A DNA stretch of 64,000 bases, from positions 2,542,001 through 2,606,000 of the forward strand of contig NZ_CP083451.1 in the NCBI RefSeq assembly GCF_020080045.1. The letters are read 5' to 3'. The notes below the pieces were generated by a model that saw only the letters and a list, made by a program, of their open reading frames with translations, searched no databases and was not told the origin of the DNA. The first letter of the stretch is position 1. Every line of letters starts with the position of its first letter. Positions 25,029 through 32,421 of the stretch are shown one piece after another. Origin of the DNA: Comamonas odontotermitis. GTDB lineage: Bacteria; Pseudomonadota; Gammaproteobacteria; Burkholderiales; Burkholderiaceae_C. Made by a program: the position numbers and the translations under genes.

Positions 25029-25964
25029 TCAGGCCGCCAGGCGCGGACGGTCGACGATCTGGTTGTCGACACCGTCGACCAGGGCGCTGAGCGTCAGGTC
25101 GAATTCGATCTCCGCGAACGGGCCACTCAAACCGTTGGCCTGGATGCTCGCCGCATCGCTGCGCTCCACCAGCGGGGGCACCAGGCCTTCACGGGTTGCG
25201 TAGGCAAAGTCATCGAACACCAGCGGATCGCCATCGATGTTGATCTGCGTGGTCAGCTTGCGGTGGCCGTTGGCCGTGACAAACAAGTGGATGTGCGCGG
25301 GACGGTTGCCGTGCCGGCCCAGTTGATCGAGCAGTGCCTGCGTGGGCCCATCGGGCGGACAGCCGTAGCCCACGGGCACGATGCTCTGGAACTTGTAGCG
25401 GCCTTGCGCATCGGCAATGATGGTGCGGCGCATGTTGAATGGCTTTTGCTCGCCAGTCGGATCGAAATGGGAGTAAAAGCCCTTTGTGTTGGCATGCCAT
25501 ACCTCGACCTGCGCACCGGGAACCGGCTTGCCATCCGCGCCGTAGATGGTGCCGTGCATGATGAGCGTGTGACCGGCTGTGTCGCTGCCGTCATCCAGTC
25601 GTGCAAAGCCCTGCGCCACTGGCGCACCCGCCACATACAGCGGGCCTTCGATGGTACGCGGCGTACCGTTCTTCACTCCCAGTGCCTCGTCCTCGGCGTC
25701 CATCCGCATGTCGAAGTAGCGGTCCAGGCCCAGACCGGGAGACAGCAGGCCAGCCTCCCCACGGGAGCCCAGCTGATTCAGGTAAGCCACCCCGGCCCAG
25801 TATTCGTCCGATGTGATGTCCAGGTCTTCGATGGCCTTGAACAGGTCGGACAGGATGCGGTGGATGACCTGTTTGGCGCGTGGGTTGCCGCCGTCATTGG
25901 TCAGACCGCTGGCCAGGCGCAGAAAGTCCTGCACTTGCGAGGTGTTGAAAATTTGAACGCTCAT
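25029..25964 (-). CDS. catA: Catechol 1,2-dioxygenase
   Basis: A 311-residue intradiol dioxygenase cleaving catechol to cis,cis-muconate. The four Fe(III) ligands are visible: Tyr in [11 protein letters not shown], Tyr in [11 protein letters not shown], and two His in RPAHIHLFV. The N-terminal helical dimerisation domain (first about 105 residues) is complete. It lies 51 bases after catB and ahead of benA, so ring-forming and ring-cleaving genes share a transcript. Confidence 0.96.
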   Translation of the reverse strand: MSVQIFNTSQVQDFLRLASGLTNDGGNPRAKQVIHRILSDLFKAIEDLDITSDEYWAGVAYLNQLGSRGEAGLLSPGLGLDRYFDMRMDAEDEALGVKNGTPRTIEGPLYVAGAPVAQGFARLDDGSDTAGHTLIMHGTIYGADGKPVPGAQVEVWHANTKGFYSHFDPTGEQKPFNMRRTIIADAQGRYKFQSIVPVGYGCPPDGPTQALLDQLGRHGNRPAHIHLFVTANGHRKLTTQINIDGDPLVFDDFAYATREGLVPPLVERSDAASIQANGLSGPFAEIEFDLTLSALVDGVDNQIVDRPRLAA

Positions 25965-26015
25965 CGCAGTCTCCTTTTTATGGATGCTTCGTGGAAAAGG
26001 TGGGAAGAAATCAGG

Positions 26016-27203
26016 TCAGGCCGCAGCGCCAACAGATATGCGGGGGCGATCACGGCGGAAATGCTGTATCCGGTCTTCGTCCAGCGTGACGCCCAGCCCC
26101 GGCGCCGCCGGCACTGTCAGATGGAAATCCTTGTATTCGAGAGGCGTGGTCAGGATGTCTTCGGTGAGCAGCAGCGATCCAAACAGCTCGGTGCCCCATT
26201 GCAGCTCGCGGAATGTGGAGAACGCATGGGCCGACGCAATGGTGCCTACCCCGCCTTCCAGCATGGTTCCTCCATAAAGCCCGATACCCGCTGCATCGGC
26301 AATGGCGGCTACCTGTTGTGCGGCCTGCAATCCGCCGGACTGCTCCGTCTTGATGGCAAAGACGTCCGCGCCCGCCGCTCGTGCCAACGTAAAGGCCGAA
26401 ACCGGGCCGGTCAATGACTCATCGGCCATGATGGCAATCGGATAGCGGCCCTTGAGGCGCGCGAGCACCTCAGCGCTGGCCACCGGCTGCTCGGCCAGTT
26501 CGCAGCCAGCATCCACCAGCCCTGCCAGTCCGCGGTGTGCGTCCAGCTCACTCCATGCCATGTTCACATCCACCCGCACCGAGGCTTTGTCACCCAGCGC
26601 CTTCTTGACGGCTGCCACGTGCGCCACATCGTCACGCACTGGATTGAGGCCGATCTTGAGCTTGAAGATCTGGTGGCGGCGCGTCTCCAGCATGCGCTGC
26701 GCTTCCTCGATGTCGCGCCCCGTATCGCCGGAAGCCAATGTCCATGCCACGGGCAGGCGCTCGCGCAGCCTACCGCCCAGCAGCTCGGAGACGGGCAATC
26801 CCTTGCGTTGGCCCAACGCGTCAAACAGGGCCGTCTCGACGGCGCACTTGGCAAAGCGGTTGTCGCGGATGGTCTTGCCCAGGCGGGCCATCAGCGCCGA
26901 CACGCGGTTGGCATCCGCGCCCCGCATCTGCGGCGCGAAATAAGTGTCAATGGCCAGCTTCATGCCCTCTGGCGACTCGGCGCCGTAGGCCAAGCCACCA
27001 ATGGTGGTGCCTTCGCCAATACCCACGGTGCCATCCGAACAGCGCACGCGCACCAGCATCAAAGTCTGGCCGTTCATCGTCGCCACCGACAGTTTGTGCG
27101 GGCGAATGGTCGGCAGATCGACCAGCAGGGTCTCTATCTGATCCACGACAACCGTGCCTGCAGAAAGCAACGTTGGGTGCTGAGGGCTGTGTGTGTTTTG
27201 CAT
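26016..27203 (-). CDS. catB: Muconate cycloisomerase
   Basis: A 395-residue enolase-superfamily enzyme converting cis,cis-muconate to (+)-muconolactone. It has the catalytic Lys pair in IFKLKIGLNP, metal-binding acids in VRVDVNMAW and IMADESLTGP, and the C-terminal Lys in DVFAIKTEQSGG. The N-terminal IETLLVDLPTIRPHKLSVATM is the CatB capping-domain start. First gene of the minus-strand benzoate/catechol run, divergent from the LysR gene across a control region with an ATAC-N7-GTAT element. Confidence 0.95.
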   Translation of the reverse strand: MQNTHSPQHPTLLSAGTVVVDQIETLLVDLPTIRPHKLSVATMNGQTLMLVRVRCSDGTVGIGEGTTIGGLAYGAESPEGMKLAIDTYFAPQMRGADANRVSALMARLGKTIRDNRFAKCAVETALFDALGQRKGLPVSELLGGRLRERLPVAWTLASGDTGRDIEEAQRMLETRRHQIFKLKIGLNPVRDDVAHVAAVKKALGDKASVRVDVNMAWSELDAHRGLAGLVDAGCELAEQPVASAEVLARLKGRYPIAIMADESLTGPVSAFTLARAAGADVFAIKTEQSGGLQAAQQVAAIADAAGIGLYGGTMLEGGVGTIASAHAFSTFRELQWGTELFGSLLLTEDILTTPLEYKDFHLTVPAAPGLGVTLDEDRIQHFRRDRPRISVGAAA

Positions 27204-27261
27204 GGCTCGTATTTAACGACGGCACCCCCGCTGCAATCCAAGACCAAATTGATCTAAATCA

Positions 27262-27276
27262 ATACCTCAAAGGTAT
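27262..27276. promoter_or_regulatory. CatR/BenM-type operator (ATAC-N7-GTAT)
   Basis: ATACCTCAAAGGTAT is a perfect dyad with the ATAC-N7-GTAT spacing established as the BenM/CatM recognition site in Acinetobacter. It lies in the 144-base gap between catB (starts 27203) and the divergent regulator (starts 27348), about 60 bases upstream of catB. Confidence 0.8.
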
Positions 27277-27347
27277 AGTTAATCAATTACCCATTTAAAA
27301 ACAATCATTTAAAATCTCTCAATCCCATCTGAATATGGTTTTCCCGT

Positions 27348-28298
27348 ATGGATTTGCGCCAGATTCGCTATTTCGTGGCCGTAGCGACCACCCGTAATTT
27401 CACCCGCGCGGCGGAACAGATGCATATCGCGCAGCCGCCACTCAGCCGCCAGATCCAGCAGTTGGAGGATGAACTGGGTGTGCAACTCGTCCAGCGCAAC
27501 AGCCGCCCGGTGCGCCTGACCGAAGCGGGACGGCTGTTCTACGAGCAGGCACTACAGGTGCTGCACCGGGTGGATCAGATGAAAAACGCCGCCCGGCAGG
27601 TGGGACGCAGCCAGCGACAATCGATCTCGATTGCGTATGTGGCGTCCACGTTGTATGGCGGACTCCCCATGCTGGTGCGCATGTTCCGCAAGCGCTACCC
27701 GGACACCGATGTCCACCTGGTCGACATGGGGTCCATTCAGCAGATCCAGGAGCTCAAATCCGGCCGCATCGATCTGGGCTTCGGCCGCATCCGGACCAAC
27801 GACAGCTCGGTGGCGCGCACCGTGCTGCGCGAGGAAAAGCTGGCCCTCGCAATCGCACCGGGATCGCCGCTGGCAGCTGATGGTGGCCGCATCACCCTGC
27901 AGGCATTGGCAGACCAGCGCCTGATCGTCTACCCCAAGGACCCGCGCCCGAGCTTTGCCGACCACGTGCTCGGCCTGTTGCATGACCAGGGCATCCAGCC
28001 CGTCGAAGTCCACGAAGTGCGCGAGTTGCAGGCTGCGCTGGGCTTGGTGGCCGCAGAGATGGGCGTGTGCATCATGCCGGCAGCGGCGCGGCTGCGCTCC
28101 GACCTGGTCTACCGTCTGATCGATGACGAGCGAGCCACCTCGCCCATCATCCTTAGTCACCGGTTCAACGATGATTCCTGGTATATCGCTGCAATCAAAC
28201 AGTTGATTGCCGAGATGTATGCCCAGAATCCGCCCTGGCTTGATTTCGAGACCAACGCATTCCCGGCTGCAGATGCAAAGGCAAGGCCGCGCGCATAG
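27348..28298 (+). CDS. catR: LysR-type regulator of benzoate/catechol catabolism
   Basis: A 316-residue LysR protein, MDLRQIRYFVAVATTRNFTR onward, with helix-turn-helix AAEQMHIAQPPLSRQIQQLE and an effector domain retaining the CatR/BenM/CatM signature (SIAYVASTLYGGLPMLVRMF, then RIDLGFGRI). In the known homologues cis,cis-muconate, and for BenM benzoate, are inducers. It is divergent from catB-catA-benABCD, whose gap holds a matching operator. CatR versus BenM cannot be separated by eye. Confidence 0.92.
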   Translation: MDLRQIRYFVAVATTRNFTRAAEQMHIAQPPLSRQIQQLEDELGVQLVQRNSRPVRLTEAGRLFYEQALQVLHRVDQMKNAARQVGRSQRQSISIAYVASTLYGGLPMLVRMFRKRYPDTDVHLVDMGSIQQIQELKSGRIDLGFGRIRTNDSSVARTVLREEKLALAIAPGSPLAADGGRITLQALADQRLIVYPKDPRPSFADHVLGLLHDQGIQPVEVHEVRELQAALGLVAAEMGVCIMPAAARLRSDLVYRLIDDERATSPIILSHRFNDDSWYIAAIKQLIAEMYAQNPPWLDFETNAFPAADAKARPRA

Positions 28299-28309
28299 CA
28301 TCAAGCCCG

Positions 28310-29647
28310 TCACTTGAGCAATGCTGCCAGAATTGCCAGAGATTCATTCAGTTCCTCCCAACTGGCGCCGCCCAGGCAGATTCGCAGGCCGCTGGCGCTA
28401 TCACCGGGTCTTACCATGGTGCTTTGCGGCAAGGTCAGCTTCACGCCCATGTCCATAGCTGCAGAAAAGACACCATCGGCGACATCGCGTTTCATCGGTA
28501 GCCAGGCGTTATAGGCATCAGGGTGCCAGACGAGACCGCGAGTGCCCAGGAGCGAGGCTGCCAGTTTGGACCGCCGCCGGGCCTCATGGCGTAGATCTTG
28601 CTGGATCGCAGCAATCACGCCAGTGGCCAGCCAGTCATCGACCACTGCGCATGACAGGGCGGACGGAGCCATTGGCAGCTCACGCAGAAAGTCCTGCGCG
28701 GCCTCGCACAGACTGGGAGGCAGTGCCAGCATGCCAATCTGCAGCCCCGGGCCGAGCGACTTGGAAAGCCCGTTCACGTGCAGGGCGATCTCGGGAGCCA
28801 GTGTCGCCAACTGGGGCAACCCTGGAGATGACGCTGCATACACACCATCTTCAATGATCCAGGCACCCGCTTGTCGACAAATCTCTGCAATGGCTTGCCT
28901 TCGATCAACCCCCATGGTGGCGGTTGTCGGGTTGTGCAGCGTTGGCGTGAGGTAGACCGCCCTCCCCTCTGTGGCCTTGATACCTGCAAGTGCCTCGGCG
29001 AGCGCCTGCGGCACCATCCCTTCGGAATCGATCTGGGCACCCTGAATCCGGTACCCCCTGCGCCGGGCCAGAGCGATAGCCCCGGGATAGGTGATCCGTT
29101 CAGTCAGAATCACCCCATGCCTCCCGCACACAAGATCAAAGGCCAATGCCAGTGCCTGGCGGGCTCCGCTGGTCAGAACCAGGTGCGACGGCTCCACACC
29201 CAGACCGAGCGTGTCAAGCCAGCGCGCAAGCACGCGACGGTGTTCAAGATGCCCACCGGGGGGAGCGTACAGATTGAAGTGATCCGCATCGATCTTGCGA
29301 GCGATCCCTGTCAATGTTCGCGCCAGTAGCCGCGCACCAAGCGCAGCCGGCGGCGCATTGGCTGAAAGATCGATCTGCCGGCCGCCATGGGCCTGGAGGA
29401 TTGCCACAAAGGTTCCCCGCCCTTTGATGCTGCGCGTCAGGCCTCTGCGCTCCAGGGCGGCATAGGCCTTGGTCACCGTGCCCAGGCCGATCTGCAATGT
29501 CCTGGCCAGATCCCGGTGCGCTGGCAAACGATCGCCGCCTGCCAGCCGGCCTTCGATGATGTCACCGGCCAATGCCAACGACAGCCGTTCGGCGACGTTC
29601 GCGCCCGTGCTTGCCAGATGAGGAATCCAGGGTGATTGAAGGAGCAC
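28310..29647 (-). CDS. MocR-family regulator (GntR HTH fused to aminotransferase fold)
   Basis: A 445-residue fusion. Residues about 20-85 are a GntR winged helix (GDRLPAHRDLARTLQIGLGT then VTKAYAALERRGL, KGRGTFVA). From about 110 onward it has a fold-type I PLP aminotransferase domain, with LTSGARQALALAFDLV, YLTPTLHNPTTATMG and the PLP-lysine context HVNGLSKSLGPGLQIGM. Divergent from the VOC-LysE-PhzF-DinB genes, with a repeated palindromic site between them. Probably regulates those genes in response to an amino compound or PLP. Confidence 0.9.
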   Translation of the reverse strand: MLLQSPWIPHLASTGANVAERLSLALAGDIIEGRLAGGDRLPAHRDLARTLQIGLGTVTKAYAALERRGLTRSIKGRGTFVAILQAHGGRQIDLSANAPPAALGARLLARTLTGIARKIDADHFNLYAPPGGHLEHRRVLARWLDTLGLGVEPSHLVLTSGARQALALAFDLVCGRHGVILTERITYPGAIALARRRGYRIQGAQIDSEGMVPQALAEALAGIKATEGRAVYLTPTLHNPTTATMGVDRRQAIAEICRQAGAWIIEDGVYAASSPGLPQLATLAPEIALHVNGLSKSLGPGLQIGMLALPPSLCEAAQDFLRELPMAPSALSCAVVDDWLATGVIAAIQQDLRHEARRRSKLAASLLGTRGLVWHPDAYNAWLPMKRDVADGVFSAAMDMGVKLTLPQSTMVRPGDSASGLRICLGGASWEELNESLAILAALLK

Positions 29648-29668
29648 GCTCGCGGCCTCAGAAATATA

Positions 29669-29711
29669 AGTGTAACGTTACACTATTTAAATACTTCAAT
29701 AGTGTAACGTT
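29669..29711. promoter_or_regulatory. Probable MocR operator pair
   Basis: AGTGTAACGTTACACT (29669-29684) is a perfect 16-bp palindrome. Its first 11 bases, AGTGTAACGTT, recur at 29701-29711, a start-to-start distance of 32 bases or about three helical turns. The pair lies between the divergent MocR gene and the VOC gene. Paired sites on one DNA face are usual for MocR dimers. Confidence 0.7.
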
Positions 29712-29789
29712 CATACCGATGCTTCTGGAAAGCAGTTTCCCCTTGTGAGAAGGGCCTGACCGCGATGCGGGAAAGGGATGGAGAGCAGG

Positions 29790-30194
29790 ATGTTGAGCCA
29801 CATTACTGTCGGAGCACGCGATCTTGGGCGAGCGGGTCGCTTTTACGATGCAGTGCTCTCCCCGCTTGGATTGAAGCGCAGAATCGTCTCGCCCGATGGC
29901 GGGCCTGCCGCGCTGTGCCGGGTCGGTGCACATGCCACCTTGCCGCGCTTTTATGTCTACAGCCCCTTCAACGGTGAACCGGCAACTGCTGGCAACGGCA
30001 GCATGGTGGCCTTTCTTGCACCATCGATAGCGGCAGTGAACACGGCTTATGCCGATGGACTTGCGCATGGCGGCTGCGATGACGGCGCGCCTGGGCCCCG
30101 CCCCCACTATGGCGAGGGCTATTACGGCGCCTACCTGCGGGACCCCGATGGCAACAAGGTTCATATCGTCCATCGCGCGGACCTGCAGCCGTAG
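29790..30194 (+). CDS. VOC (glyoxalase/bleomycin-resistance) family protein
   Basis: About 134 residues from ATG 29790, preferred over ATG 29778 because GGAG then has normal spacing and MLSHITVGARDLGRAGRFYD is the usual start of this subfamily. Two beta-alpha-beta-beta-beta repeats are visible, ending YYGAYLRDPDGNKVHIVHR. Metal-ligand positions (His near the start, Glu/His in the second module) look partly kept. First gene of a four-gene plus-strand run opposite MocR. Substrate unknown. Confidence 0.85.
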   Translation: MLSHITVGARDLGRAGRFYDAVLSPLGLKRRIVSPDGGPAALCRVGAHATLPRFYVYSPFNGEPATAGNGSMVAFLAPSIAAVNTAYADGLAHGGCDDGAPGPRPHYGEGYYGAYLRDPDGNKVHIVHRADLQP

Positions 30195-30230
30195 CGCAGT
30201 TCGCGCCACGTAATTCTGGAGCAAACCATC

Positions 30231-30860
30231 ATGACCGCAAGCCAGTTCGCACTCGTCTACGGCACCTATCTCATCGCCACTGCCAGCCCCGGACCGAGCA
30301 ACATGGCCATCATGGGCACGGCGATGCGTGACGGGCGCCGCCCCGCGCTCGCTTTGGCAGCCGGTGTGGTCACGGGCTCGCTCTTCTGGGCGATCCTGGC
30401 AGCCACCGGCGTTTCTGCCGTATTGACCACATATGCACAGGCGCTTGTCGCCCTCAAAATCGCTGGCGGTCTCTACCTGCTCTGGCTGGCCTTCCGCGCA
30501 GGAAAATCGGCCATGAAGCGGTGCCACAGCATTGACGAGGTGAGCGTATCAGGCAAGGCGCTGCGCTATCGCTTGCTCTATCGGCAGGGCGTTCTCATGC
30601 ACATCGGCAATCCCAAGGCCATCATGTCCTGGGTCGCCATCATTTCGCTGGGAATCCACCACAACACCCCTGCCGATGGGGTGGCGGTGATTGTGGGTGG
30701 CTGTGTGCTCCTCGGAATTGGGGTGTTCGGCGGCTATGCCATCGTCTTCTCAACCACCTCGATGATTGCCCTGTATGCACGCTTGCGGCGGTGGATCGAA
30801 GGCGTGCTCTCGGCGGTGTTTGCAGTCGCAGGGCTGAAGCTGCTGGCCTTGCGCAGTTGA
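30231..30860 (+). CDS. LysE/RhtB-family amino-acid exporter
   Basis: A 209-residue inner-membrane protein with about six hydrophobic segments. The start, MTASQFALVYGTYLIATASP then GPSNMAIMGTAMRDGRRPAL, carries the SPGP motif of LysE/RhtB exporters, and NPKAIMSWVAIISL is the conserved NPK segment. It probably exports an amino acid or related metabolite. Located between VOC and PhzF genes under the likely control of the MocR regulator. Confidence 0.9.
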   Translation: MTASQFALVYGTYLIATASPGPSNMAIMGTAMRDGRRPALALAAGVVTGSLFWAILAATGVSAVLTTYAQALVALKIAGGLYLLWLAFRAGKSAMKRCHSIDEVSVSGKALRYRLLYRQGVLMHIGNPKAIMSWVAIISLGIHHNTPADGVAVIVGGCVLLGIGVFGGYAIVFSTTSMIALYARLRRWIEGVLSAVFAVAGLKLLALRS

Positions 30861-30917
30861 AGACCCTGGCCTTTGCACAGCTCCTCTCCCATTGATTCCA
30901 GGTACAGGATCCCAACG

Positions 30918-31763
30918 ATGACCTTCGCTATCCATATGGTCGATGTCTTTGGCTCGGGCGCGCTTTCCGGCAATCCGCTGGCTGTCGTCACCGGTGCCGA
31001 TGCGCTGAACACACACGACATGCAGCGGCTGACGCGGTGGCTCAACCTTTCCGAAACGGCATTTGTGCTCGCCCCCAGGCATCCGGAGGCGGACTACCGG
31101 GTCAGAATCTTCACCTTGGACAGGGAGATGCCTTTTGCAGGGCACCCTACCCTCGGAAGCTGTCACGTCTGGTTGTCCGCCCACAACCGCCTCGAACACA
31201 AAGCGGCGATCGTCCAGGAGTGCGGTGCAGGGCTGGTCCAGCTCCGGCGCGATCGAGGGCGGCTTGCATTCGCTGCGCCACCGCTGATCCGTTCTGGCCC
31301 GCCAACTCCACCCGAACTGGACGAAGCGCGGCAATTGCTTGGAATTGACGCCAGCGACATTCTGGACGCCGCCTGGATCGACAATGGCCCGGGATGGCTG
31401 GGGATCCGGTTGCTTTCGGCGGAGAAAGTGCTGTCGCTCAACCCAGCCAGGCGATGGCACACCCGCATTGATGTCGGCGTAATCGGCCCACACACCAACG
31501 GCAGTGATCCTGGGTTCGAAGTTCGGGCCTTCTTCTCAGACCATCTGGGAGCCATCGTCGAAGACCCTGTCACCGGAAGTCTCAATGCCTCGTTTGCCCA
31601 ATGGCTGTTCGCAACCGGAATGGTCCATGGCGACTACATAGCCGCTCAAGGCACATGCCTCGGCCGACAAGGCCGCATTTATTTGAGCCGCGACGATGCC
31701 CGTCAAGTCTGGGTCGGCGGAGAAACACGCACCCATATCGAGGGAGCGTTGCGTGGCCTTTGA
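30918..31763 (+). CDS. PhzF-family epimerase/isomerase
   Basis: About 281 residues from ATG 30918. It has the two-lobed diaminopimelate-epimerase-like fold marks of PhzF proteins: VDVFGSGALSGNPLAVVTGA near 7-26, the acidic active-site NLSETAFVL (Glu), MPFAGHPTLGSCHVW and EDPVTGSLNASFAQW. These catalyse cofactor-free proton shifts, but most members lack known substrates. Third gene of the run opposite MocR. Confidence 0.88.
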   Translation: MTFAIHMVDVFGSGALSGNPLAVVTGADALNTHDMQRLTRWLNLSETAFVLAPRHPEADYRVRIFTLDREMPFAGHPTLGSCHVWLSAHNRLEHKAAIVQECGAGLVQLRRDRGRLAFAAPPLIRSGPPTPPELDEARQLLGIDASDILDAAWIDNGPGWLGIRLLSAEKVLSLNPARRWHTRIDVGVIGPHTNGSDPGFEVRAFFSDHLGAIVEDPVTGSLNASFAQWLFATGMVHGDYIAAQGTCLGRQGRIYLSRDDARQVWVGGETRTHIEGALRGL

Positions 31764-31784
31764 AAACATAGGAAGAGTTTGAGC

Positions 31785-32360
31785 ATGTCGACAACCATAC
31801 GGGGCGCAACCACCCCGGCCCACGCCTGCGATGGCGCCACATCATCAGCCACGGCGATCAACACCTTGAAAATGCTGGTTCGCTACAAGCGTTGGGCGAA
31901 TGGCCTGACTTTCAAGACTGTACTGGAGCTTCCTGAGGGGGAGGCCCTTCGCCAGAGGCCAACGCGATTCGGCAACATGGTGCACACCTTGAACCATGTG
32001 TATGTGGTGGACGATATCTTCAGACACCATCTGCAAGGCAGGAAGCATGGCTACACAGCACGCAATACCGAGCACACGCCTTCTGCCGTCGATTTATGGG
32101 AAGCCGTGCAGGAAATGGATCGCTGGTATATCGATCTGGTCGACACATGGTCGAATGACGACCTCGCGAAAGTCGTCCATTTTGAATTCGTTGGCGGCGG
32201 GCAAGGCGCCATGACCCGTGAGCAAATCGTGCTGCATGTGGTCAACCACGGCACCTATCACCGCGGCTTTGTCGGCGACATGATGTACCAGGTGCCCTTT
32301 ATGCCTCCGTCCAACGATCTGCCGGTCTTCATCAGGGATCATTACTGCAGCGAACACTGA
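31785..32360 (+). CDS. DinB-family (DUF664-type) metal-binding protein
   Basis: About 191 residues from ATG 31785, with GGAAGAG upstream. The DinB four-helix bundle is indicated by MLVRYKRWANGLTFKTVLEL near the start, LNHVYVVDDIF with the first His, and VVNHGTYHRGFVGDMM with the other two His of the metal site. Such proteins include thiol-dependent transferases. It ends the MocR-opposed run and converges on nasA. The fold is named after a B. subtilis damage-inducible gene; it is not the DinB/Pol IV polymerase. Confidence 0.88.
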   Translation: MSTTIRGATTPAHACDGATSSATAINTLKMLVRYKRWANGLTFKTVLELPEGEALRQRPTRFGNMVHTLNHVYVVDDIFRHHLQGRKHGYTARNTEHTPSAVDLWEAVQEMDRWYIDLVDTWSNDDLAKVVHFEFVGGGQGAMTREQIVLHVVNHGTYHRGFVGDMMYQVPFMPPSNDLPVFIRDHYCSEH

Positions 32361-32421
32361 AAATTCCCAGGCCAACCGAGGATATCCTCTGGTGCAGGAT
32401 CTCGACGGGCTTGTTGGGAAC

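Noticed and set aside
31785..32360. Link between the DinB-fold protein and the SOS response
   Set aside because: The DinB fold family is unrelated to DinB/Pol IV and no LexA box lies upstream.
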